Origin: Pseudomonas botevensis
GTDB lineage: Bacteria > Pseudomonadota > Gammaproteobacteria > Pseudomonadales > Pseudomonadaceae
NCBI RefSeq assembly: GCF_019145475.1
Contig: NZ_JAHTKI010000031.1
Location: 1 to 49,741 of the forward strand
Length of the DNA stretch: 49,741 bases
Reading direction: 5' to 3'
A program made the position numbers and the translations under genes. Below the pieces are notes generated by a model. It ran no database searches. It saw only the letters and a list, made by a program, of their open reading frames with translations, and was not told where the DNA came from. Shown here piece after piece: positions 1 to 8,244 of the stretch. Position 1 is the first letter of the stretch; each line of letters begins with the position of its first letter.

Positions 1-58
1 CCCATGGTTCCGTCCATCGTTTTGCTGTAGGGCTGTCACGATAGCACGGAGCTATATA

Positions 59-82
59 CCCGCCACCGAGCGGGCTTTTTTA
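59..82 (+). terminator. Rho-independent terminator upstream of the holin gene
   Basis: A 5-bp GC stem (CCCGC at 59-63, GCGGG at 70-74) with a 6-nt loop is followed by a T-rich run. It would end transcription coming from a gene to the left of the window. No complete gene is visible in bases 1-58. Confidence 0.65.
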
Positions 83-112
83 TTCCTTACTCCCTTGCGG
101 GGAGGAACCGAG

Positions 113-445
113 ATGCCAAACATGCCAGACAAACCAGACACATGGGCGATAGCGCTTGCGTGGTTGAGTCAGCATTCGCCGATCCTCTATGCGGCTGCTC
201 TGTCGTGCGCCATGGCTGTATTGCGGATCACCTACGGAGGCGGCACCCGTCGCCAGATGTTGGTGGAAGGTGCGATCTGCGGCGGGTTCACCTTGACCAT
301 CATCAGTGGACTGGACTTCTTCGGCCTGCCCCAAAGCATGGCCACTTTCGCCGGTGGTTGGGTTGGCTTCCTGGGAGTGGAGAAGATCCGCAACATTGCC
401 GATCGGGTGACTGAATTCAAGCTGCCGACCCGCAAGACCGAGTAA
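113..445 (+). CDS. Phage holin (class II/III-like small membrane protein)
   Basis: This 110-residue protein has the layout of phage holins found just upstream of terminase genes in Pseudomonas prophages. There is a hydrophobic stretch near residues 12-40, a short polar turn around TYGGGTRRQ, a second hydrophobic stretch (residues 52-80), and a charged C-terminus. Holins form inner-membrane lesions that time lysis. The ATG at 113 is chosen because GGAGGAA lies at 101-107 with good spacing; a TTG at 95 would overlap that site. A decayed second copy lies at 8245-8530. No endolysin or spanin gene is visible nearby, so the lysis module is incomplete. Confidence 0.8.
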   Translation: MPNMPDKPDTWAIALAWLSQHSPILYAAALSCAMAVLRITYGGGTRRQMLVEGAICGGFTLTIISGLDFFGLPQSMATFAGGWVGFLGVEKIRNIADRVTEFKLPTRKTE

Positions 446-483
446 GTCGCGACACGTTTCGCGAATCAGCAAATTGTGTCGCG
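446..483. repeat. 38-bp inverted-repeat element, copy 1 (second copy at 8842-8879)
   Basis: Directly after the holin stop, 8-bp perfect arms CGCGACAC (448-455) and GTGTCGCG (476-483) flank a 20-nt loop. Nearly the same sequence (one arm mismatch) occurs at 8842-8879 behind the second holin copy. It could be a structured 3' element of holin mRNA or a recombination or duplication footprint. There is no T-run, so it is not a classic terminator. Confidence 0.7.
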
Positions 484-509
484 CGATGTTTTAATCGTGT
501 CTTGCGAGG

Positions 510-962
510 TCAGAAAAGCCTGGCTTCGAGGTTCTTTATGAGCTTCTGTTTTGCTCCGGTAAAGGTCGATTCTCGAATGCGCTGTGAGATATCCCCACCC
601 AAGGTGCTTGGCCCATAAAGAAATTTGCACACTGTGTTATTGATCTCGTCATTTATTCCCCCAGCGCCGAGATTATTCCAGAGTTGAGAGTTGCGATTAC
701 GTTCAGCGACGACCTCAAATATCAGCAATGCAACGTCTGCTGGAGCCATGGTCGAAAAGCTGTCCCCACCGCTCAATGACTCGTTCGCAACTTGGCTTGA
801 GGTTATCGGTTGCTTTGTTGCTTCGATCACAAACAGCTTTGCGACATGGGCACAGACAATCTCTAAACGGTCCCTCACTACATTTTCATGTTTCCATGCG
901 GAGTCGAGCGCAATAACTTCTGGCCGGCTGGCGACTTCTTTCGCCTTTCCAAACAGTTCCAT
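510..962 (-). CDS. Hypothetical prophage-encoded protein
   Basis: A 150-residue soluble protein that I do not recognise. It begins MELFGKAKE, is mostly helical in composition, and has no signal peptide or membrane segment. The start at 962 is preferred because AAGGA precedes it with a 7-nt A-rich spacer; an in-frame ATG at 1001 lacks a ribosome site. It lies on the strand opposite to the phage packaging genes, between holin and small terminase, the usual placement of a moron gene expressed from the lysogen. No function is proposed. Confidence 0.6.
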   Translation of the reverse strand: MELFGKAKEVASRPEVIALDSAWKHENVVRDRLEIVCAHVAKLFVIEATKQPITSSQVANESLSGGDSFSTMAPADVALLIFEVVAERNRNSQLWNNLGAGGINDEINNTVCKFLYGPSTLGGDISQRIRESTFTGAKQKLIKNLEARLF

Positions 963-1055
963 TTTTTTTCCTTGAGAGATTGGTGGGACAGCAGTACTCA
1001 TACCGGCATTGGGCCATCAACTCAATTGCTGCTTTAGTCCAACTTGAGACAATTT

Positions 1056-1655
1056 ATGACGACCAAGAAACCCGACTGGGAGGCGATCGAACGAGCCTAC
1101 CGGGCCGGTTCGCTTTCCATCAGAACCATCGCTGAGCGCCAAGGCGTGAGCGACACCGCGATCAGGAAGAAGGCCAAAGCCCTTGGATGGGCGAGAGACC
1201 TTTCTGACCAGGTGAGGAAAGAGGTTCGCAGCAAGCTGGTTCGCGGAGAGGTTCGCAACGACCAAGGCGCGAACTGCGAACTTGACGCCGAGATCATCGA
1301 AGAGGCGGCAGAGGAAGGCGCCCGAGTGGTTCGCAGCCACCGCCGCGACATTCGCAAGGCGACGATCCTTGTGAACCTGCTGATGGATGATCTGATGACC
1401 ACCATCCAGCGCCGCGAAGAGATCGAAGACGCGATCGAGGATGAAACTTCCGAAGACAACAACGGCATGCGCCGGGCCTCGATGCTCGCCGCCGTGGCGC
1501 TGCCCAGCAATTCCAAAACACTGTTCCAGCTTTCCTCTGCAATGAAGAACCTGCAGGTCCTGGAGCGTCAGGCATTTGGCCTGGACGAGAAGGAGAAGGC
1601 GGACGACGCCGACGAACTCTCGAAGATGATGGACGAATTATCGAAGGACGCCTGA
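1056..1655 (+). CDS. Phage terminase small subunit
   Basis: A 199-residue protein with an N-terminal helix-turn-helix (residues about 8-40, containing SIRTIAERQGVSDTAIRKKA) typical of small terminase or Nu1-like DNA-recognition subunits. A long charged helical region follows and the tail is acidic. It should bind the phage packaging site and recruit the large subunit. ATG 1056 is chosen over the TTG at 1044; GAG upstream is a weak ribosome site. Its stop lies one base before the start of the large terminase gene, which supports co-translation and the assignment. Confidence 0.8.
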   Translation: MTTKKPDWEAIERAYRAGSLSIRTIAERQGVSDTAIRKKAKALGWARDLSDQVRKEVRSKLVRGEVRNDQGANCELDAEIIEEAAEEGARVVRSHRRDIRKATILVNLLMDDLMTTIQRREEIEDAIEDETSEDNNGMRRASMLAAVALPSNSKTLFQLSSAMKNLQVLERQAFGLDEKEKADDADELSKMMDELSKDA

Positions 1656-1656
1656 C

Positions 1657-3141
1657 ATGAAGCCCGAGCACATGAAGCTGCTCCAGGATAAGCGTTGGCG
1701 GTTGAACAATCTCTACTTCATCACCGACAAGCAGGGCAAGAAAGTCCGCTTCCGGATGACGGACGAGCAGATCGAATACTTCGAAGGGATGCACACCCGG
1801 AACATCATCCTGAAGGCTCGGCAGCTCGGTTTCACTACCGAGTGCTGCATCACCCAACTGGACGCCGCTCTTTTCGAGTCGGCCAAGTGCGCGCTGATCG
1901 CCCACACCCTGAATGACGCCAAGCGCCTGTTCCGGGAGAAGGTGAAGTACGCCTACGACAACCTGCCGAAAGAGATCCGTGCCGCAAACCCAGCGAGCAA
2001 CGACGCCGCCGGCGAACTGGTGTTCAGCAAAGGTGGTTCGCTCTACGTCAGTACCTCGTTCCGTGGCGGCACGTTGCGTTACCTGCACGTTTCCGAGTTC
2101 GGGAAGATCTGCGCCAAGTTTCCGCACAAGGCCCGTGAGATCGTCACCGGCGCCTTCGAGGCGGTGGCTACTGACTGTTTCGTCACCATCGAATCCACGG
2201 CGGAAGGCCGGGCCGGTTACTTCTTCGACTATTCACAGAGCGCCGAGAAGCAACTGCTGTCCGGTACGCCGCTCGGCAAGCTGGATTGGAAGTTCTTCTT
2301 CAGCTGGTGGAAGAATCAGGCCTATTGGCTCGACCCGGCACAAGCGGTTATCCCGGAGCGCCTGACCAAATACTTCAACGAGTTGTTCGCCAAGCACGGC
2401 ATCGACACGAATCCGGGCCAGCGCGCCTGGTACGCCGCCAAGGAGAAGACACTCGGCGATGACATGAAGCGGGAATACCCGTCGATCCCAGCCGAAGCCT
2501 TCCAACAGTCGATCGAGGGCGCCTACTACGCCCAGCAGTTCACCAAGCTGCATGCCGCTCAGCGCATAGGCGCAATACCGAACAACAGCCACCTGCCGGT
2601 GATGACCTTCTGGGACATCGGCGTCAGCGACTCCACGGCCATCTGGTTCGTGCGCCAGGTTGGCGAAGAGTTTCACGTCATCGATTACTACGAGAACTCA
2701 GGCGAAGGCCTGCGGCACTACATGAAGGTGCTCAAGGACAAGGGTTACACCTACTCCGAGCACTGGGGGCCGCACGACATCGACAACCGAGAATTCGGCA
2801 GCGATGCCAAGACCCGCCGAGAGTTGGCGCGTGAGGGTTATGAGATCGACGGCGAGAAGTACAGCATGACCTTCGAGATTGTCCCCAAGATCGGCGTCAA
2901 CGACGGTATCGAACAGGTTCGCGAGATCCTGCCGAAGTGCGTGTTCGATGAGGCTAAGTGCGAAGAGGGGATTGGATGCCTCGAAAACTACAAAAAAGAA
3001 TGGGACGACAAGCGCGGCTGCTGGAAAAACAACCCGCTCCGTGACTGGACCTCTCACGGCTCCGACGGATTCCGGTACTTCGCTGTCGCGAAGAGCGCCA
3101 GGAAGCCGGCCACCAAAATCAGAATGGGATTTGCACGCTGA
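1657..3141 (+). CDS. Phage terminase large subunit (packaging ATPase/nuclease)
   Basis: A 494-residue packaging motor protein. The N-terminal ATPase has a Walker A-like segment KARQLGFTT (residues 53-61), the degenerate form common in terminases, and a Walker B-like segment with LHVSEFGK near residues 143-150. The C-terminal RNase H-like nuclease begins at TFWDIGVSDSTA (near residue 316), where the Asp is the expected metal ligand. The length is normal and the frame is open, so the gene looks intact although its neighbours are damaged. Its TGA overlaps the ATG of the portal gene (ATGA at 3141), which indicates translational coupling. Confidence 0.92.
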   Translation: MKPEHMKLLQDKRWRLNNLYFITDKQGKKVRFRMTDEQIEYFEGMHTRNIILKARQLGFTTECCITQLDAALFESAKCALIAHTLNDAKRLFREKVKYAYDNLPKEIRAANPASNDAAGELVFSKGGSLYVSTSFRGGTLRYLHVSEFGKICAKFPHKAREIVTGAFEAVATDCFVTIESTAEGRAGYFFDYSQSAEKQLLSGTPLGKLDWKFFFSWWKNQAYWLDPAQAVIPERLTKYFNELFAKHGIDTNPGQRAWYAAKEKTLGDDMKREYPSIPAEAFQQSIEGAYYAQQFTKLHAAQRIGAIPNNSHLPVMTFWDIGVSDSTAIWFVRQVGEEFHVIDYYENSGEGLRHYMKVLKDKGYTYSEHWGPHDIDNREFGSDAKTRRELAREGYEIDGEKYSMTFEIVPKIGVNDGIEQVREILPKCVFDEAKCEEGIGCLENYKKEWDDKRGCWKNNPLRDWTSHGSDGFRYFAVAKSARKPATKIRMGFAR

Positions 3142-4600
3142 TGAGCGACGTCACTTTCACTCGCCCCGAGTACGACGCGGCGAAAAACCGCTGGCGCTTG
3201 GTGCGCGACGTCTGCAAAGGCTCGGAGACCATCAAGGCGGCCGGCGACCGTTACCTGCCAAGGCCGAATGCAGCCGACACCAGCGAGGACAACACAGAAC
3301 GCTACTAGGCGTACAAGAAGCGGGCGGTGTTCTACAACGCCACCGGCAGAACGAAGCACAGCCTCGTCGGCGCGGTGTTTCGCACCTGGCCAACCCTCAC
3401 GGTTCCGGCAGCACTCGATTACGTGGCTAGGGACATCGACGGGCAAGGCGTCAGCGTCTACCAACAATCCCAATCGGTGATCGGGCATCTGCTCGAAGTA
3501 GGCCGTCACGGGCTGCTGGTCGATTACGCAGCAGTCGAGGCCGGAACGGTCAGTAAGGCAGACGAGCTTTGCGGCCGCGCTCGAGCGAACATCGCCAGCT
3601 ACACCGCTGAGTCGATCATCAACTGGAAGACTCGCCAGATCGGCGGTCGGCATCTGCTCAGCCTTGTCGTGCTGCGCGAGACGATTGATGTTGATACCGA
3701 TGATGGATTCGGTAGCGAGCAGGTCATCCAGTACCGGGTGCTACGCCTGGATCCGGCCGGACAGTACACGCAGGAAGTCTGGGAAGAGGGCTCAAGCGAG
3801 ACAACCCAGAAGGTCGCACCGTTTACGCCGCTGAATGGCCTCGGTCGTCCATGGCAGGTAATCCCGTTCCAATTCGTCGGCAGCGAAAACAACGACACCA
3901 GTATCGACGATTCGCCGCTGTACGACATGGCGGAGATCAACGTCGGCCATTACCGCAACAGTGCGGACTATGAAGAGGCGGCCTACCTGGTAGGGCAACC
4001 TCAGCCATGGATGTCTGGCCTGAGCGATCAGTGGCGCGACCATCTGGAAGAAGAGGGCATCTACCTCGGATCCCGAGCGCCTTGGTTGCTGCCTCAGGGT
4101 GGAGCCTGCGGAATGTTGCAGGCCCAACCGAACACAGTCGCGAAAGAAGCTATGGACGCGAAGAAGCAGGATATGGTTTCGCTCGGCGCCCGACTGATTG
4201 AGAGGGCAGCGCGGTGAAGACCGCCACCCAAGCTGACAACGATAGCGCCGCCGAACACAGCGTCCTGTCGCTGGTGGTCAGCAACGTGAGCGAAGCATAC
4301 AGCCAGTGCCTGGAAGGGATGGCTGAGTTCGTCAACGCTACCGGCGAGGTGGTCTACAAGCTCAATCAGGACTTCAGCCAGATCACTCTGGACGCAGCCA
4401 TTCTGGTGGCGCTGTTCAACGCGGTGCAGGGGGGCAAGCTTCCAGAGGGTGACCTCTGGCAGTACCTGCGTGATCGCGGGGTGATCAACCCGGAAAAGAC
4501 GGACGACGAAATCCGGGACGAACTGGAGGCGCAAAGCTCCGGACCGGACTTGGATGACACAGAGGTAATCACGAATGGCGGCCAACCAAGCAATCCTTGA
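3141..4600 (+). pseudogene. Portal-like (DUF4055) phage gene broken by a nonsense codon and a frameshift
   Basis: The reading frame starts at the ATG overlapping the terminase stop and runs 55 codons to an in-frame TAG at 3306-3308, between ...DNTERY and AYKKRAVFYNA. It continues open in the same frame to TGA at 4215-4217. The protein then carries on in another frame from about 4206 (GSAVKTATQADNDSAAEHS...) to 4600. Total length is 1460 nt, one base short of a multiple of three, consistent with one lost base near 4203-4208. The position between large terminase and the gpF-like gene, and the overall size (about 486 codons), fit a portal-type protein. Restart at GTG 3327 could at most yield a fragment, so functional capsids are unlikely unless the nonsense codon is read through and the frameshift is corrected. 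Confidence 0.85.
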
Positions 4601-5660
4601 CGCCACAATCCGGCACACCGTCTTCCTCGAGCAGTTGAAGTCGGGAGAGGTGGAGAAGTTCGCTCCCTTCCTCAAGGAGATCGACCGCTCGATCCGCGAG
4701 CGGCTGACCCGGGCCGATCTGACGGATTACACCGTCGCCCGTCTGGAACGGCTGCTTAGCGAGGTCGACAGCCTGCTGCTGGGCATCTTCGACCGGTACA
4801 GCGAGAAGCTGAACCTCGACTTGGTGGATATCGCCAACTACGAGGCCGAGTTTGAGGCGACCAGCTTGACCCGGGCGGCGCCGGTGGGCGTTTCGTTTGA
4901 TGCGGCGGTGCCAGGTGCTGCGGCAATCAGGGCGGCAATCCTAACCAATCCGCTCAGCGTGCGCGGCGCCGACGGAGGAAAGCTGCTCAAGTCGTTCATT
5001 GAGGGCTTCACCAGCACCGAGCGGCAACGCCTAACTGGCGCGATCAGGCAGGGCTTCTTCGAAGGCCAGACGAACTTCCAGATCATCAAGAATATTCGCG
5101 GTACCAAGGCGCTCCAGTACAACGACGGCATCCTGGCTACAACGAACCGTAATGCCGGCGCCATAGTCAGGACGGCGGTGCAGCATGTCGCCACCCAGGC
5201 GCGCATGGAGACGCTGAAGGAAAACAGTGACGTCGTACAGTCGGTGGAGTGGGTCAGCACCTTGGATTCGAAGACCACCAGCCAGTGCCGGACGCTCGAC
5301 AAGCAACGATTCAAGCTGACTGAGGGGCCCAGGCCACCTATCCACATCAACTGCCGCTCGACGGTGGTGGCGGTGACCCGGTTTAGCACTCTGTTTGCTA
5401 AGGACGCCATTCGGGCATCCATCGGCGACGGCGGTGCGCAGCAGGTGAGGGCTGACCTCAGCTATTACGACTGGCTCCAGCAGCAGCCGTCGGCGTTTCA
5501 GGACAAGGCCATAGGCCCGGTCCGAGCCAAGCTGTTTCGTGAAGGCGGCCTGAGTGTTGAACGCTTCGCCGAACTGCAGCTTGATCGTAACTTTGCGCCG
5601 CTGACTCTACTGGAAATGAAAAGGCTCAAGCCGTTTGCTTTCAACAACGCTGGTCTCTGA
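4575..5660 (+). CDS. Phage head morphogenesis protein, Mu gpF-like
   Basis: A 361-residue minor head protein. The diagnostic region lies near residues 235-260, where CRTLDKQRF is followed by a PPIHINCRS motif, the Cys/His signature of the Phage_Mu_F family. The N-terminal half is helical. The gene overlaps the 3' end of the broken portal gene by 26 bp, as in intact phages of this type. Family members help assemble the portal/prohead and are injected or minor head components. The frame is intact, so decay is not uniform across the module. Confidence 0.85.
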   Translation: MAANQAILDATIRHTVFLEQLKSGEVEKFAPFLKEIDRSIRERLTRADLTDYTVARLERLLSEVDSLLLGIFDRYSEKLNLDLVDIANYEAEFEATSLTRAAPVGVSFDAAVPGAAAIRAAILTNPLSVRGADGGKLLKSFIEGFTSTERQRLTGAIRQGFFEGQTNFQIIKNIRGTKALQYNDGILATTNRNAGAIVRTAVQHVATQARMETLKENSDVVQSVEWVSTLDSKTTSQCRTLDKQRFKLTEGPRPPIHINCRSTVVAVTRFSTLFAKDAIRASIGDGGAQQVRADLSYYDWLQQQPSAFQDKAIGPVRAKLFREGGLSVERFAELQLDRNFAPLTLLEMKRLKPFAFNNAGL

Positions 5661-5696
5661 AAAAATGAGCGGCGGGGTTGCTCAGCAACACCCGCC
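5661..5696 (-). terminator. Terminator between convergent genes, T-run on the minus strand
   Basis: An imperfect GC-rich stem (GGCGGGGTTGC at 5671-5681 against GCAACACCCGCC at 5685-5696) is followed, reading on the minus strand, by GCTCATTTTTT. It should end transcription of the minus-strand gene at 5705-6301 and would also form a hairpin downstream of the gpF-like gene. Confidence 0.65.
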
Positions 5697-5704
5697 TCAA
5701 GGAA

Positions 5705-6301
5705 TCAAGGGCGGTCTCGATTAAACCACTGGGAGTCGATTTTCTTTTCTTTTGGAATCGGATGCTGCTTACAGAACTCGGCTGCTTCTTCGTAAACAAT
5801 TTCGAGACAGTTGACAGTTCGCGAGTATGGCTGGATCTGGGCCTGCGAGATTGCTCGCTCACGATCAAAGATTTGACCGGGGAGCAACTGCGCTTGGTTG
5901 AAACGGATCTCGCGAAACAGACCGGTTTTGACCAATTGGTCGGTCACTTCGTTGACGGCCTGCATAGTGTTCCGATACGGCTCGCTGATGAAGCAGATCC
6001 GAATCAAAGCTTCGAGCGAGAAGCGCTCCCGGCCTTCGAAGTCACGAAGCGGTTTGGCGCGCTTGTTGATCGGAAGGCTTTGGATTCCACAACGCACCCA
6101 GTATTCGACGAATCGTGGAAGGTCAAGCGTTGCGCCGGCCCCAGCGTTTGGCAGGGTGATCGCCAGCGGGATTTCGTAGGTGGTGCTCATCGAGCCCCGC
6201 GATGGCTCAATTCCGAATGCACGCTTGTACTCATCGTCGTACGGGATGACGACGAAAAGTGGTTTTTTGTTTGCATCATAGATGATCTGATGGTTTTGCA
6301 T
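5705..6301 (-). CDS. Prophage protein of unknown function with a Phd-like N-terminus
   Basis: A 198-residue protein. The first 25 residues (IIYDANKKPLFVVIPYDDEY) resemble the N-terminal strand-loop of Phd/YefM-type antitoxins and of HTH proteins that share it; the rest is unassigned. The start at 6301 is chosen because a perfect AAGGAGG lies 5 nt upstream (6307-6313 on the complement). A longer frame to 6382 would run through the operator-like palindromes and is rejected. It is divergent from the scaffold gene, with a cluster of palindromes between them, which suggests it is either controlled by a repressor or is itself a regulator. No toxin partner is visible. Confidence 0.65.
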   Translation of the reverse strand: MQNHQIIYDANKKPLFVVIPYDDEYKRAFGIEPSRGSMSTTYEIPLAITLPNAGAGATLDLPRFVEYWVRCGIQSLPINKRAKPLRDFEGRERFSLEALIRICFISEPYRNTMQAVNEVTDQLVKTGLFREIRFNQAQLLPGQIFDRERAISQAQIQPYSRTVNCLEIVYEEAAEFCKQHPIPKEKKIDSQWFNRDRP

Positions 6302-6324
6302 TTGGACCTCCTTGGGTCGCATAA

Positions 6325-6397
6325 GGAGCGAATTATTTCGCTCCGTGAGCAAAAATATACTGCTCCCTGAGCGCTCCTTCAAGCATTTATTTGCTCC
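6325..6397. promoter_or_regulatory. Cluster of operator-like palindromes upstream of the 5705-6301 gene
   Basis: Three related sites share GAGC/GCTC half-sites. Site 1 (6325-6344) is a perfect palindrome GGAGCGAATTATTTCGCTCC. Site 2 is GAGCA-N9-TGCTC (6347-6365). Site 3 is AGCA-N6-TGCT (6382-6395), followed by CC. The A/T-rich spacers and close spacing are typical of phage repressor operators. They sit just upstream of the ribosome site of the minus-strand gene and 90 bp before the scaffold gene. No CI-like repressor is encoded in the window. Confidence 0.6.
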
Positions 6398-6483
6398 TCC
6401 TGTCTGTGGCCGTCCACAACATCACTTATTAATCCCTAAAAACAGTAGGCCGAGCCTGCATCTAAGTCTCTGGGAGACACCCA

Positions 6484-7191
6484 ATGCTGAAATTCCAAAT
6501 GGATACCCTGGAAGGGGTAGATGAAGCCGTGCGCGCTCTTTACATCGAGAAGGACGGCAAGTTCGTACTCGGCATTGAAGGTCTGCCGCAGCAAGAAGAT
6601 GTATCCGGCCTGAAGGCCAAGGTGGATGAACTGCTCGGCGAGAAGAAGCTGGCCGAGAAGAAGGCGCGGGAGGCGGAAGAAGCCGCGCGCCTGGAGCGTG
6701 AAGAAGCCGCTCGCAAATCTGGCAACGTCGAAGAACTCGAGCGTTCCTGGACTGAAAAATTCAACCGCCGCGAAGCTGAGCTGAACGGCATGCTGGAACA
6801 GGAGCGTGGAACGCTGAGCGGACAGATCCGGGATCTGACTGTCGGCCGTACCGCTACTGATATCGCGTCTGCCCTGGCGGTTCAAGGCAGCGTCAAAGCC
6901 CTGTTGCCACACATCGAACGCCGTCTGAGCGTCGAGCAGCGCGACGGGAAGCCTGTTGTGGTCGTCCTCGACGCACAGGGCAAGCTCTCGGCGGCAACGC
7001 TGGACGAGCTGAAAGCAGAAATCGCGAATGACGCGGCTTTCGCGCCGCTGATCGCGGGTAGTAAGGCATCGGGCGTCGGGGCTGCGGGTGCTGGAGGTGG
7101 CGGCGGGGCCGCGAAAGGAAACATCGGCGGCACCAAAACTGAACGTACTGCGGCGATCGCCAGCAAGTACCCAGATCTCCCACAATCGTAA
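6484..7191 (+). CDS. Phage capsid scaffolding protein
   Basis: A 235-residue protein. Residues about 38-125 are strongly charged and coiled-coil forming (KAREAEEAARLEREEAARKS and following). A small globular part follows, then a Gly/Ala-rich tail (residues 196-215) and a short basic end. This is the usual build of phage scaffolds or GP20-like assembly proteins, which line the inside of the prohead. GGAGA about 9 nt upstream supports the start. It directly precedes the capsid gene, the canonical order. The gene is intact although its client capsid gene is truncated. Confidence 0.75.
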   Translation: MLKFQMDTLEGVDEAVRALYIEKDGKFVLGIEGLPQQEDVSGLKAKVDELLGEKKLAEKKAREAEEAARLEREEAARKSGNVEELERSWTEKFNRREAELNGMLEQERGTLSGQIRDLTVGRTATDIASALAVQGSVKALLPHIERRLSVEQRDGKPVVVVLDAQGKLSAATLDELKAEIANDAAFAPLIAGSKASGVGAAGAGGGGGAAKGNIGGTKTERTAAIASKYPDLPQS

Positions 7192-7202
7192 GGAAATAGT
7201 CC

Positions 7203-7538
7203 GTGTCCCTGTCTCAAATGCAGGTTTTCAACCAGTACATCATGCCGGCGACTCTCGAAACGCTGGATCAGCTGACTGCTGCCTTCAACGCTGCCAGCAA
7301 TGGCGCAATCATCATCTCGTCGGAAGGCTTCACTGGCGACTTCCTCCAAGAGTCGTTCTTTCAAACCCTGGGCGCCGCACAGCGTCGTGTCGACCGCTAC
7401 GCTGCGAACGGAGCCGCGCCGATCACCGACCTGACCGAGCTGAAGAACTCGTCGGTCAAGATCGCCGGCGGCTTCGGCCCTATCCGCTACGAGCCGTCTC
7501 AAGACAGGCTTCAGAGGCAATCGGATTTGCCTATCTGA
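7203..7538 (+). pseudogene. Major capsid protein, N-terminal fragment
   Basis: The frame starts with GTG at 7203 behind AAGGA. Its first 100 residues (SQMQVFNQYIMPATLETLDQL, then GDFLQESFF and GGFGPIRYEPSQ) look like the N-terminus of a phage major capsid protein that normally has over 300 residues. After the YEPSQ segment (about nt 7502) the frame reads eleven unrelated residues and stops, which marks a deletion junction. The remaining capsid and all tail genes are gone. The end overlaps the 3' end of a minus-strand gene that must have been brought in at the junction. Confidence 0.7.
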
Positions 7539-7939
7539 AACTCGACTATCGGTGAGGCGGTTGAATCTTTGTAAAGGAGGTCAATGGAAAGACCCGATTT
7601 CACGAATTGTCCTAAACCTTTTTCATTACAGAATGCAGAAGCCGCAAGCGCTCTTGCGTCCTTGGTGAATTCATCAGAATCGATTTCGTTTTTCGTAACT
7701 TTAGTGAGTGTGTAAGAGATACGCATGACCTCATCGCTGTAGGTCACAGAATCGATGCGAGTTGAATCGTCAGATGCTTTTCCGGACTGAACACTCATGA
7801 TGAGCGCGAGACCCTTGAGCTGGCGTTCCCGCTCCTGCTTTTTCTCTTCCGGAGCAGATTGTGCGTGCCATACCTGTACCAAAATAAAGAGCAAAATCAT
7901 TGCCGAAAAAAAAATGATTATTCCGCGATTCTGTTTCAA
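7511..7939 (-). CDS. Hypothetical membrane-anchored protein
   Basis: A 142-residue protein with one N-terminal hydrophobic segment (residues 7-26) followed by a charged linker (PEEKKQERERQ) and a soluble domain of about 100 residues with one Cys pair candidate. The only early start in this frame is TTG at 7939, just after an in-frame stop; a later ATG at about residue 15 would shorten the membrane segment. I do not recognise a family. It lies opposite to the phage genes and overlaps the broken capsid fragment by 28 bp. Confidence 0.5.
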   Translation of the reverse strand: MKQNRGIIIFFSAMILLFILVQVWHAQSAPEEKKQERERQLKGLALIMSVQSGKASDDSTRIDSVTYSDEVMRISYTLTKVTKNEIDSDEFTKDARALAASAFCNEKGLGQFVKSGLSIDLLYKDSTASPIVEFQIGKSDCL

Positions 7940-8244
7940 TTGAGATCACCGTAGCAAAAGGCCATCACTTATTTGACCATGCCGGTAACATCATCTCAAG
8001 TTAGTGGATATGCCGGTTACATCTCCGGCGCCGAGTTCCACGGCCAATCGTGAAATCTCCGGCCTCGCTACTGGCGCCAGGCTGATTTTTGGGTTGTTTT
8101 TATCGACTCAATAGCAGGTCTGATTGGCTCATTGTGCCTAAACGTTGGCACTGGTGAGGTAGCTTCTGTTTTTGGCCCAGCATGTTGGGGCTTTTTTTTG
8201 CCTCAAATCAACCTGTAGCCAAGACAGCCTTCGGGAAGGCCTGG
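7940..8244. other. Gene-poor prophage junction sequence
   Basis: No convincing gene is visible. The stretch contains a short imperfect direct repeat (ATGCCGGTAACATC near 7979 and ATGCCGGTTACATC near 8010), a tiny open frame of 25 codons that I cannot assign, and one terminator. It probably represents residue of deleted phage late genes. Confidence 0.5.
8174..8199 (+). terminator. Rho-independent terminator upstream of the second holin copy
   Basis: GCCCA (8175-8179) and TGGGGC (8186-8191) form a stem with a small bulge, followed by a run of eight T residues. Its position before the holin remnant mirrors the terminator at 59-82 before the first holin. Confidence 0.65.

Noticed and set aside
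3327..4217. A separate 296-residue gene starting with GTG after the TAG
   Set aside because: It continues exactly the frame of the portal-like gene and its first residues match the middle of that protein, so it is a fragment of a broken gene.
5678..6370. Plus-strand frame of 230 codons opposite the Phd-like protein
   Set aside because: The minus-strand frame has a perfect ribosome site and terminator; the plus frame has neither and runs through the operator cluster.
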